The position numbers were made by a program, and so were the translations under genes. From Cyclobacterium sp. SYSU L10401 (GTDB taxonomy: Bacteria > Bacteroidota > Bacteroidia > Cytophagales > Cyclobacteriaceae), in the NCBI RefSeq assembly GCF_010993705.1, contig NZ_WOFO01000017.1, positions 1-63,442 of the forward strand: a stretch of DNA of 63,442 bases. Reading direction: 5' to 3'. Of this stretch, positions 1 through 7,018 are shown in pieces. Position 1 is the first letter of the stretch; each line of letters opens with the position of its first letter. A model generated the notes under the pieces. That model was not told where the DNA came from. It did no database searches and worked only from the letters and a program-made list of their open reading frames with translations.

Positions 1-22
1 TAGGTCCGGACCTGCTTCAGTA

Positions 23-78
23 AACTGGCACAGTTTGGACCGGAATCACTGGCACGCAAAAACCGGAATGGGTGGCAC
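23..78. repeat. IS21-like terminal repeats
   Basis: Three tandem short repeats end in TGGCAC at 31, 55 and 78, a period of 23-24 bases. The two complete copies are CCGGAATCACTGGCAC (40-55) and CCGGAATGGGTGGCAC (63-78); the first copy keeps only its end. IS21-family elements carry several spaced copies of a terminal motif bound by their transposase, and CCGGAAT...TGGCAC motifs of this look occur at such ends in Bacteroidota. No istA or istB gene is inside the window, so this would be the right-hand end of an element lying to the left, or a solo remnant. The element assignment is inference; the repeats are directly visible. Confidence 0.5.
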
Positions 79-101
79 AAGACGAACCGTTATATCCACA
101 A

Positions 102-1757
102 GTGAACCAATGATGAAGCCCCGAAAGGGCAAGATGGAGAGAAAAGCGGGTGGGTACGTTTGCACCCGCGACCAAGCACAACGGAAACCGGATTTACTGG
201 TTGTGTCTCTCCCGGGGTTAAGTTGGCAGGACATCAAGACAGGCGGTACATTGGAACAAGTGAAATCATTGTCGTGCTGTAAAACCGTAAAAGGGGAAGC
301 AGCCACCGTAGGTTGCGGTGAGACAATGGTGGCAGACCGAATCGTAGTAGCGATAAAGGTGCTGTAATGGCATCGGAGCGAAGGGTTCGGCATGTTTGTG
401 TTTTTATAGGCCCTACAACCGGAAACGGGATGATAGACTACTATGAGACAAAGTCGCAACCGATCACCAAAGTGATGGTATGGCAGGCTTACAAGAAAGT
501 ACGAAAGAACAAAGGCAGTTCCGGCGTGGACGGAATGACCTGGGCATTGCTTGAGAGCGATCTGTCCGGTCATTTGTACAAACTTTGGAACCGTTTGAGT
601 TCAGGAAGTTACTTTCCACAGCCTGTCAAAGCTGTACTGATACCGAAGAAAGGGGGAGGGAGTAGGCCACTTGGCATACCCACCCTTCTGGATCGCATCG
701 CGCAGCAAGTGGTTAAGCACCACTTAGAAAAGCAGATGGAGCCGTTGTTTCATGATGCCTCGTTTGGGTACCGTCCCGGACGAAGTGCTCATGATGCAGT
801 AGCCCAAAGTCACCGGAATTGTTTCAACCACGACTTTGCCATAGACCTGGACATCAAAGGCTACTTCGATAATATCGACCATGACCTTATGATGCAGGCA
901 TTGGGGCATTACTGCAATGACAAGTGGGTGCAACTGTACGTATCGCGTTGGCTCAAAGCGGACGTGATGCAAGAGATGAAAATTCGCAAGCGCTTAAACG
1001 GCACACCACAGGGAGGAGTGATCAGTCCACTTTTGGCTAATCTTTTTCTTCACGTGGTATTCGACAAATGGATGGATAAATTTCATCCAGAAAAGCCATT
1101 TGAGCGATATGCGGATGACATCGTGGTGCACTGCAAAACAGAAAAGCAGGCTCAATTTATGCTACGGGTCATAGACCAACGTATGCGGACTTGTAAACTG
1201 ACTTTACATCCTGACAAAACCAAGATTGTGAACCTGCGAGGTCACTCGGAGAATAGTTATCCTAGAAAGTACGACTTTTTGGGATTTAGTATACGACCGG
1301 TGATGCGCGAAGTGAAAGGTGGGCGTAGGTTGTTACCCGGCATCTTTGTGAGCAATAATGCGAAGAAGGCCATCCGGGAGAAGTTCAAGGAACTGGAGAT
1401 TCACAAGCGCAGGATTTCCGTAAAGGAGCTTGCAAAAAAGTTGAACCCAATAATTCGTGGACTAATGAACTACTACCACAAATTTTGGCTGGCGGGAATG
1501 CGCCCTGTATGGAATGGCCTAAACCATCGACTACTCAAATGGGTAAAATGGGAAAAGGGCTTGTACAAATATGCGTCAGTTCGCTGGCTCAAGAAGCAGT
1601 TCAAGCAACATCCCGGCCTTTTCGAGCATTGGAAATTGGTCCAACCATGAATATACCTATATTCACAGTGACAAAAACATGAAGAGCCGTGTGAAGGGAG
1701 ACTTTCACGCACGGTTCTGTGGGAAGGCAAGGGTGAAATTCCCTTGCCTGACCCGAT
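102..1757 (+). mobile_element. Group II intron
   Basis: A self-splicing retroelement. The reverse transcriptase sits in domain IV. Downstream, bases 1682-1718 fold as a domain V hairpin (GAGCCGTGTG pairing with CACGCACGGTTC), followed by a domain VI hairpin with arms GGCAAGGG and CCCTTGCC at 1725-1748. The intron probably ends in ...CCGAT at 1757. The 5' end is uncertain. I place it at GTGAACC near 102, because the preceding exon bases CACAA could pair with TTGTG near 200 as IBS1/EBS1; a start between 89 and 160 is also possible. Domain V and the enzyme are clear; the left boundary is weak. Confidence 0.8.
367..1650 (+). CDS. ltrA: Group II intron reverse transcriptase/maturase
   Basis: This 427-residue protein copies the intron into DNA and helps it splice. 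The N-terminal and palm blocks are visible: KGSSGVDGMTW, the block with LGIPTLLDRIAQQVV, GTPQGGVISPLLANL, and the catalytic YADD at 248-251. A maturase X domain follows (KKLNPIIRGLMNYYHKFW). It ends soon after the X domain and has no HNH endonuclease domain, so target entry would rely on a nick or single-stranded DNA. The reading frame is intact, so the intron may still be mobile. The first ATG is at 367; the family usually starts near Met22 (430), which is a credible alternative. Confidence 0.93.
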   Translation: MASERRVRHVCVFIGPTTGNGMIDYYETKSQPITKVMVWQAYKKVRKNKGSSGVDGMTWALLESDLSGHLYKLWNRLSSGSYFPQPVKAVLIPKKGGGSRPLGIPTLLDRIAQQVVKHHLEKQMEPLFHDASFGYRPGRSAHDAVAQSHRNCFNHDFAIDLDIKGYFDNIDHDLMMQALGHYCNDKWVQLYVSRWLKADVMQEMKIRKRLNGTPQGGVISPLLANLFLHVVFDKWMDKFHPEKPFERYADDIVVHCKTEKQAQFMLRVIDQRMRTCKLTLHPDKTKIVNLRGHSENSYPRKYDFLGFSIRPVMREVKGGRRLLPGIFVSNNAKKAIREKFKELEIHKRRISVKELAKKLNPIIRGLMNYYHKFWLAGMRPVWNGLNHRLLKWVKWEKGLYKYASVRWLKKQFKQHPGLFEHWKLVQP

Positions 1758-1771
1758 TGTGAGTAATTTAA

Positions 1772-2881
1772 ATGAACGACAAAAATCACATACCAATAAT
1801 AATCGGAAACTGTTTGCCTTTCAGAATAATTGAAAGAGAAACGGATGAATGGAATGCGACATTAGAAGAAATTAATAGTCGAGAATACGATTATGTAAAA
1901 CTCAATCGAATGTCAACCTTCATTGACATTGGAATAGCTCCTTTTTCATTAGGTATTGGTTTTGATGGAAGCTTGGTTTTACCTGCAACGGAAGATTACA
2001 GGACAAAAGAAAGTGCACTTGAAAAATTTAATCAAACACTAGGTATTCTCTTGCTTGGGGGAATTTATTCAGAGTCTGTTCAACCCGACAATATTTCATA
2101 TGGGACGCTATTTTTTGATGGGTATATTAAAATTCACGGAGGCAGTAGTGGATTGGTTGCGGGATTTCATAAGTCAATCCGTTCAAAACTTGTTGGTACA
2201 CTTGATTCTATCAAATTATTAGAACCTAAGTCGATTAAGACAAGTGAAATTGAAAGTGCTTATAAAATCGGAAAAAGTATAATTGAAAATCTCCCAAATT
2301 TATCAGCTAATATGTTACTCGATGGAACTTCTCATTACGTCAGGAGTCAATGGTCAGAGAGTTTAATATTTCTGTGGACTTCAATTGAACAACTGATAAA
2401 TCAAATATGGGAGCAAGAAATTATTAAAAGTGAAATTGAAGGTGTAATAGAGGGCAGAACAGACTTTCTAAAAGACTATCGTACTTGGACTACTTCTACT
2501 AGAATTGAAACATTGTTTCAAAAAGGGTTTATTCCATTCGGAGTTTATAAATTCTTAAACCTCGCAAGAAAAACAAGGAACGACTTCATTCACAACGGAA
2601 AACCTCTGACTAAAGAAAAAGTTGAAAATGCCTTAATTGGTCTATTCCAAGTTGTTTCTTTGATAATTAGCGATTACAAATCAACTGATAAGTTGGACGA
2701 AACACTAGAGGTTATCAGACAAAACCAAAGAGGAGGATTGTTTCCTAAAAAGACTAAACTCGAAAAAAATGAAGTAACTCATTGGCTTGAAACTCCACCT
2801 ATTCCAGGAGATAGTCATTGGGGTAAAAAAGAATATGAAATTATTGAAGAATTAGTTCTTAAACCAATTAGAAAAGAATGA
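1772..2881 (+). CDS. HEPN-domain protein, cassette-borne
   Basis: A 369-residue protein that I do not recognise by name. The C-terminal half is helical and looks like a HEPN domain. A segment rich in Trp, Ser and Glu (about 208-228) resembles the first HEPN helix pair, and R269-NDFI-H274 fits the RX4-6H ribonuclease motif. The N-terminal part (1-180) is a mixed alpha/beta domain of unknown role. HEPN nucleases often act in abortive defence or toxin systems, but here that is inference. The gene is AT-rich compared with its surroundings. It begins 14 bases after the intron end and is followed by an attC-like palindrome, so it reads as a mobile cassette with no promoter of its own seen. Confidence 0.72.
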   Translation: MNDKNHIPIIIGNCLPFRIIERETDEWNATLEEINSREYDYVKLNRMSTFIDIGIAPFSLGIGFDGSLVLPATEDYRTKESALEKFNQTLGILLLGGIYSESVQPDNISYGTLFFDGYIKIHGGSSGLVAGFHKSIRSKLVGTLDSIKLLEPKSIKTSEIESAYKIGKSIIENLPNLSANMLLDGTSHYVRSQWSESLIFLWTSIEQLINQIWEQEIIKSEIEGVIEGRTDFLKDYRTWTTSTRIETLFQKGFIPFGVYKFLNLARKTRNDFIHNGKPLTKEKVENALIGLFQVVSLIISDYKSTDKLDETLEVIRQNQRGGLFPKKTKLEKNEVTHWLETPPIPGDSHWGKKEYEIIEELVLKPIRKE

Positions 2882-2888
2882 AAACTAC

Positions 2889-3018
2889 TCACAACAAAGC
2901 ATATAGCTTATGGCGGGTAGTCGGCTACCAGCAAGGCTTTAGCTCCGTAGCAAGCTTTGGTTTCGGGGGACAGAAAAGTGCTTCGAAACCGCCACAAGCC
3001 ATATGCAAAACGTTATCG
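2889..3018 (+). repeat. attC-like palindromic site A
   Basis: An imperfect palindrome of about 125 bases directly follows the HEPN gene. The left arm starts with AAC (2893-2895) and the right arm ends with GTT (3012-3014). The arms GCATATAGCTTATGGCGG (2899-2916) and CCGCCACAAGCCATATGC (2989-3006) pair at 16 of 18 positions. AAC and GTT at the outer ends, with a long variable centre, is the architecture of integron attC sites, where IntI cuts inside GTT. The inner right half is closely matched by site B. The outer boxes fit the attC consensus only partly, so the identification is inference. Confidence 0.6.
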
Positions 3019-3052
3019 GTCAGGCTAGAATGACAAACCAACAAAGAATAAC

Positions 3053-3817
3053 ATGTCAATAACAAAAGAATCAGAACTAATAGGAATGAAAAAGGTAAGT
3101 GATGTAGTTGCTTACACTTTAAAAGCAATGAAAAATTATGCTCGACCAGGTATATCAACCAAGCAACTTGACGACTATGGAGCAGAGATATTGAAAGATT
3201 TTGGTGCAAATTCAGCACCTCACAAAACATACAAATTTCCGGGTTGGACTTGCATAAGTGTAGACAATGAATTTTGCCACGGAATACCTTCAACGAACAG
3301 AATATTAAAAGAAGCTGACCTCATAAATATTGATGTTTCGGCAGAACTTGACGGTTTTTGGTCAGACAATGGCGCTTCGTTTGTTCTCGGAGACGACAAA
3401 TACGGACATCAAAAACTAGTGGAAGCTTCTAAAGAAATTCTGAAAAAAGCCGTGTCAAATATCAAAGGTGGTATTAAAGTATCAGACATTGGACTTCTAA
3501 TAGAAACAGAAGCAAAAAGACGTGGTTACAAGGTGATTAAAAACCTCACAGGACACGGAATAGGTAGAAGTCTGCACGAAGAACCATCTGAAATAGCAAA
3601 TTTTAAAGACCGATTTAATCTGTCTCGATTTAAGAAAAACTCTGTGGTAGCTATTGAGACTTTTATATCTACACACTCAAACTATGCAGTATCTTTGAAT
3701 GATGGATGGACAATGGTTGGAAATAAAGGCGGTTATATGGCTCAACACGAACATACAATTGTAGTGACAGACAACAAACCAATTATACTGACTGAAAAGA
3801 ATGAAATTTGGAATTGA
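3053..3817 (+). CDS. map: Type I methionine aminopeptidase
   Basis: This 254-residue enzyme removes the starting methionine from new proteins using two metal ions. All five metal ligands of the family are visible in order: the two Asp residues in NIDVSAELDGFWSDNG, His in GHGIGRSLHEEP, Glu in VVAIETF and Glu in QHEHTIVV. The length is normal for the short bacterial type without extensions. Unlike the usual housekeeping copy, which sits in the ribosomal protein cluster, this gene is isolated, AT-rich and flanked on both sides by related attC-like palindromes. It is therefore probably an extra, horizontally acquired copy. The enzyme call is firm; the cassette origin is inference. Confidence 0.93.
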   Translation: MSITKESELIGMKKVSDVVAYTLKAMKNYARPGISTKQLDDYGAEILKDFGANSAPHKTYKFPGWTCISVDNEFCHGIPSTNRILKEADLINIDVSAELDGFWSDNGASFVLGDDKYGHQKLVEASKEILKKAVSNIKGGIKVSDIGLLIETEAKRRGYKVIKNLTGHGIGRSLHEEPSEIANFKDRFNLSRFKKNSVVAIETFISTHSNYAVSLNDGWTMVGNKGGYMAQHEHTIVVTDNKPIILTEKNEIWN

Positions 3818-3828
3818 AAATTAAAAAC

Positions 3829-3970
3829 AGCCCGAACCGCTAAAAGCATATTTAACTTATACCGGGGAAATTGGTAAATTCAAGGTTGGTGCTTTTAAGT
3901 AAATTTGGTGCAGGCGGACAGGAAAGTGCTTTGAAAACCGCCACAAGTAATGTATGCGGGAAGTTACCAA
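3829..3970 (+). repeat. attC-like palindromic site B
   Basis: A second imperfect palindrome lies 12 bases after map. The left arm opens with AAC (3835-3837) and then GCATATTTAACTTATACCGG. The right arm, CCGCCACAAGTAATGTATGC, leads to GTT at 3963-3965. The arms pair at about 14 of 20 positions. Its inner right half shares ACAG, AAAGTGCTT, GAAA and CCGCCACAAG in the same order and spacing as site A, so the two are copies of one repeat family. The site ends right where the truncated higB begins. Confidence 0.58.
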
Positions 3971-3983
3971 CCTTGGTTCAAAC

Positions 3984-4174
3984 TGGCTGAGGACCAATGA
4001 TGTAAAACAATCCTATGCAAATGCCAGCATATTGAAAGACAGTAGGATTGTTTTAAGATAAAGGGAAATTCTTTCAGGCTGGTGGCAAAATTCAATTTTG
4101 AGAAACGGTGGGTTTTCATTCTGTTCATCGGGACTCATAGTGAATATGACAGGATTGATGCAGATACGATTTAA
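3984..4174 (+). pseudogene. higB: Broken higB-type toxin
   Basis: Translation in two frames gives the last two thirds of a HigB-type mRNA interferase. The first piece (3984-4052) reads WLRTNDVKQSYANASILK and on to DSRIV. The second (from about 4052) reads FKIKGNSFRLVAKFNFEK and then RWVFILFIGTHSEYDRID, ending at TAA 4172-4174. One missing T in the run at 4051-4054 explains the frame change. The first 35-40 residues of the family are absent, and the sequence joins directly to the GTT of site B. The toxin is therefore dead through truncation and frameshift. The intact antitoxin starts 11 bases downstream, which supports the identity. Confidence 0.82.
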
Positions 4175-4185
4175 TTGAAAAGCAA

Positions 4186-4572
4186 ATGGAACTAATACCA
4201 ATAAAATCAGCAACAGATTATCAAAAAGCACTTGAAAGGCTTGGGAGTATTTTCGATGCCTCTAAAGGTACATCGGAAAGTGATGAAGCGGATATTATTG
4301 GATTAATGGTGGATGATTATGAAAAGAAACATTATCTGATCGATTCCCCCGATCCCATTGAAGCCATAAAAATAAGGATGGAAGAGCTGCAATTAAAACA
4401 AAAGGATCTGGGAAATGAGATCGGTGGAAAAAGCAGGGTTTCTGAAATACTCGATAAGAAAAGGAAATTAACTGTAGAAATGATAAGGAATTTAACCGAA
4501 AAGCTAAATCTTTCACCTGGGGTATTGATTACAGATTATCCAGATAAAGGTACGGTTGGCAACAACGGTTAA
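4186..4572 (+). CDS. higA: HigA-type antitoxin, helix-turn-helix
   Basis: A 128-residue HigA-family antitoxin and transcription repressor. The N-terminal part (1-55) is the helical region typical of HigA. From about residue 60 there is an XRE-like helix-turn-helix (IKIRMEELQLKQKDLGNEI followed by GGKSRVSEILDKKRKLT). In intact systems this protein binds HigB and represses the shared promoter. Here the toxin partner just upstream is truncated and frameshifted, so higA is an orphan that may persist as an anti-addiction factor or simply await decay. The last codons (Asn-Asn-Gly) overlap the left arm of a third attC-like palindrome. Confidence 0.85.
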   Translation: MELIPIKSATDYQKALERLGSIFDASKGTSESDEADIIGLMVDDYEKKHYLIDSPDPIEAIKIRMEELQLKQKDLGNEIGGKSRVSEILDKKRKLTVEMIRNLTEKLNLSPGVLITDYPDKGTVGNNG

Positions 4573-4683
4573 AGCAAATGCGGCAGGCCAATCGAAAATG
4601 GCATTTTTGAGTACCTTTATAAATCGAAATTAAGAGATCAATTTCGTTTTCCAACCCCGCACGTCAATGCTATTAAGTTAAGA
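4561..4683 (+). repeat. attC-like palindromic site C, weak
   Basis: A weaker palindrome follows higA. The left side reads AACGGTTAAAGCAAATGCGG (from 4564) and the right side is CCGCACGTCAATGCTATTAA followed by GTT (4677-4679). AAC, AGCA and TGCGG recur in order when the right arm is reverse-complemented, with gaps between them. The central GGACAG...GTGCTT segment of sites A and B is missing. It is listed because it sits in the same place relative to its gene. Confidence 0.35.
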
Positions 4684-4851
4684 AAAAAATGGCCTCAGGA
4701 GATAAAATAAGTTGTGGGTAGCCTTGAAGGCACTGGACAGGATTCCATAATGCCATTCCAGCCCTTGCACCTAGCAACATGGGATTGGCGGCAAATAAAA
4801 TAGCGAATTCAATAAAAATGTAATTGAATTCAATTTTTTTCGTTAAATTAC

Positions 4852-4869
4852 TGACTGAACGGTCAGTCA
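4852..4869. promoter_or_regulatory. TetR operator palindrome
   Basis: A perfect inverted repeat, TGACTGA and TCAGTCA separated by four bases, ends two bases before the ATG at 4872. Palindromes of GACTGA/TCAGTC type next to a TetR-family gene are classic operators for that regulator. Its position over the start region implies autorepression. It also shows that translation starts at 4872 and not at the upstream in-frame ATG at 4824, which would put the operator inside the gene. Confidence 0.75.
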
Positions 4870-4871
4870 GT

Positions 4872-5396
4872 ATGCTTAAAAGAGAAAAAATAATAGTATC
4901 AGCCTTGCATCTATTTGCAAAAAATGGTTTTTCAGAAACCTCTGTAGATGCTATTGCAAAACACGCCAATGTATCGAAAGGATTAACCTATAGTCATTTT
5001 AAAAACAAAGAGGATTTATTAAGGGTCGTTATTGAAAGTACAATAACCGAAATGACTGCGAAAATGATGCAAATTGAAGATCATTCTATTTCATCATTGC
5101 TGCAAAATTTGAAAACAAGCCTAATAAAAGATAAGGAGATTATACGTTTGTCAATTCTTTTGCTAATTCATCCACAGACACCCGCTTCAGTAACAGCAAT
5201 GCTAAATAAGCAAAAATTAGAATTGATCGAATTACTCTCATCACTTTTGGAAGTTAAATTCAATGACAAAGCAAGAATTGAATCCGAATTGCTTCTCGCA
5301 ACAATTGATGGAATAACCATGGATTATGTATTGAATCCTGATATAGAAAATTTTGAGGATAAAATAGATCATATAATAAATAGGTATGAATCATGA
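4872..5396 (+). CDS. TetR family transcriptional regulator
   Basis: A 174-residue one-component repressor. The N-terminal helix-turn-helix is typical: KIIVSALHLFAKNGFSETSV, then AIAKHANVSKGLTYSHFKNKE (about residues 5-45). The C-terminal helical domain would bind an unknown ligand. The start at 4872 is chosen because a perfect palindromic operator lies immediately upstream, so the gene probably represses itself. Such regulators usually control a neighbouring efflux or detoxification gene. The next 450 bases hold only debris, and the following intact gene is a short-chain dehydrogenase that could be the target. Regulator family is firm; target is unknown. Confidence 0.88.
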   Translation: MLKREKIIVSALHLFAKNGFSETSVDAIAKHANVSKGLTYSHFKNKEDLLRVVIESTITEMTAKMMQIEDHSISSLLQNLKTSLIKDKEIIRLSILLLIHPQTPASVTAMLNKQKLELIELLSSLLEVKFNDKARIESELLLATIDGITMDYVLNPDIENFEDKIDHIINRYES

Positions 5397-5852
5397 GATC
5401 AATAATCATAAAGGGATGTACGAAGGTGGTGAATACGGAGGAAGCCTATTTACTGTCTGTACGGAAGGTGTCTTCAGGCTGGCGTAGCCTGCTCCGCAGT
5501 CATTCGGGAAACCCTATTCGAGCTCGATTATCCCTATAACAAAAACATTGAAAATCATGTGAATCAATCTTAAACCGGTACTGATAGCAAGGCATGCTGA
5601 CGGGTTTGAATGCCGTGTGGAACCCTTGTATAGCTCAACATAAATGAACCGTTGAGCATGTGCCGGGAATTTGCGGAGATGGTTTTTTCCTTTTATTTTT
5701 AAAGCACTAGATAGTAAAAGTAGCTGTTTTTAAGTGGGTTATTTGTCCGAACTCCGGGCCTGGTTCATGTGGGTACTTTGGCTTTTACCCTATGGGATGA
5801 TGGATCTAGCGTAAGCAAAATGATTCAAGCCAACTGCACAGTAAAAATACGT
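5397..5852 (+). pseudogene. Gap with gene remnant
   Basis: No intact gene is visible in this stretch of about 450 bases. Protein-like pieces remain. From ATG 5416 one frame reads MYEGGEYGGSLFTVCTEGVF. After a stop, another frame (5487-5573) reads ACSAVIRETLFELDYPYNKN and ends ENHVNQS before a stop. Together they look like one small gene broken by a frameshift, but I cannot name the family. A separate short frame starting at 5395 overlaps the TetR stop and reads less like protein. The remainder, to 5852, shows nothing I recognise. Confidence 0.35.
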
Positions 5853-6716
5853 ATGATGAGGTTTGAAAAGGTATGTCTGATAACTGGTGGGAATTCTGGA
5901 ATTGGCAAGCAAGCTGCCATTCAATTGGCTAAAATTGGGTTTCATGTCATAATCGGTGTCAGGAATCTGGAACGAGGAGAAGTTGCAGACATTAGAGAGA
6001 AATCGGGTAAAGATGACGTTGAATTATTACAGATTGATTTGTCATCAAAGAAATCAATAATAGATGCCTCACATGAACTAAACAATCGCGTAGTGAAGCT
6101 GGATGTCCTCATTCATAATGCAGCGGACTTTGATATTTCACGTAAGCAACCTGAAAAATCGGTCGATGGCATGGAGTCTATTTGGGCAACCAACCACATT
6201 GGCCCGGTATTGCTGACTGATTTGCTTTTGGATTTGATTAAGAAAAGTGAGCAAGGCAGAATCATTACAATTGCTTCACAGGGCTTGGTTATGCATCCAA
6301 CAATGACAGTAGATTTGGATGATCCAGAATTTAAAAATAGAAAATTTAGCGTGTCCAATGCGTATTATCAATCAAAACTTGCCCAGGTAATGTATACCTA
6401 TTGGCTAGCGGATCAGTTAAAAGATACAAACGTTACCGTAAACGGCATTCGAGTAACCAATGTGAAGGTAGATATAAGCCGGTATCCAAATATTTCGGGA
6501 TTGATGAAATTGCTTTACTCCATAAAAAGTAAATTCTCCATCTCCCCTGAAAATATGGCGAGAACCTATACTTACTTAGCAAGTTCTACAGATTTAAGTA
6601 AAACGACTGGAAAATACTTCAATGAGAAAAATAAACCAGTTACTTCATCTGCCTACAGTATGAAAAAAGAAAATATTGATGCAGTCATGGAATTAACGAT
6701 GAAGTACCTTAATTAA
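5853..6716 (+). CDS. Short-chain dehydrogenase/reductase
   Basis: A cytoplasmic NAD(P)-dependent oxidoreductase of about 288 residues. The cofactor loop TGGNSGIG is at 11-18, the structural HNAA at 88-91, the catalytic Ser in TIASQG near 142, and Y171-x3-K175 completes the active site. The overall layout resembles retinol dehydrogenase/WW-domain oxidoreductase-like members. The substrate is not predictable. An in-frame ATG at 5769 would add 28 residues before the Rossmann strand with no family match, so the start is placed at 5853 or 5856. The gene may be regulated by the upstream TetR protein. Confidence 0.86.
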   Translation: MMRFEKVCLITGGNSGIGKQAAIQLAKIGFHVIIGVRNLERGEVADIREKSGKDDVELLQIDLSSKKSIIDASHELNNRVVKLDVLIHNAADFDISRKQPEKSVDGMESIWATNHIGPVLLTDLLLDLIKKSEQGRIITIASQGLVMHPTMTVDLDDPEFKNRKFSVSNAYYQSKLAQVMYTYWLADQLKDTNVTVNGIRVTNVKVDISRYPNISGLMKLLYSIKSKFSISPENMARTYTYLASSTDLSKTTGKYFNEKNKPVTSSAYSMKKENIDAVMELTMKYLN

Positions 6717-6848
6717 ATCAACGCGTTCCGTTCAGCAAACCATCCATATAGTTTTGACGGTCTTCTGTAATTAGTGAAGAATTAAGTTCTTTCTTCAACA
6801 TTCTGATCAGCAAAAGGGGTGTTTTTTTCGATATGCTATCGGGAATGG

Positions 6849-6887
6849 CAAAAAAAAGCCCCGCAACTGAGACAGATACAGGGCTTT
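6849..6887 (-). terminator. Terminator after tRNA-Ala
   Basis: On the minus strand AAAGCCCTG pairs with CGGGGCTTT (nine pairs including one G-U), followed by a run of eight T. It lies just past the 3' end of the tRNA-Ala and is a standard intrinsic terminator. Confidence 0.75.
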
Positions 6888-6902
6888 GTAAATTGCATAA
6901 AG

Positions 6903-6976
6903 TGGAGGATAACGGATTCGAACCGATGACCTCTACACTGCCAGTGTAGCGCTCTAGCCAACTGAGCTAATCCCCC
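6903..6976 (-). tRNA. tRNA-Ala (GGC)
   Basis: Read on the minus strand, the 74 bases fold into a normal cloverleaf. The acceptor stem pairs GGGGGAT with ATCCTCC. The D arm is AGCTCAGTTGGCTAGAGC. The anticodon stem CTACA/TGTAG holds loop CTGGCAG with anticodon GGC, and the T arm carries GGTTCGAATCC. The discriminator is A and CCA is not encoded. Anticodon GGC reads GCC and GCU alanine codons. Confidence 0.96.
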
Positions 6977-7018
6977 GAATGGGAGTGCAAATATATGTAG
7001 GGAATTCTATTCCCCAAA

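Noticed and set aside
46-573. A 175-codon frame on the minus strand over the intron 5' region
   Set aside because: It lies opposite the structured intron RNA and the start of the maturase, shows no motif, and is a mirror of that sequence.
2925-3293. Minus-strand frame across site A and the map start
   Set aside because: It reads through the palindrome and the antisense of map; leucine-rich but not like any exported protein, and map is certain.
4824-4871. Longer N-terminus for the TetR regulator
   Set aside because: It would place the perfect palindromic operator inside the coding region and adds residues before the normal family start.
4673-4969. Minus-strand frame opposite the TetR start
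   Set aside because: It overlaps the clear TetR gene and its operator and shows no motif.
1-6900. An integron integrase (IntI) to go with the attC-like sites
   Set aside because: No tyrosine recombinase motif is visible in any gene of the window, so only the cassettes are claimed.
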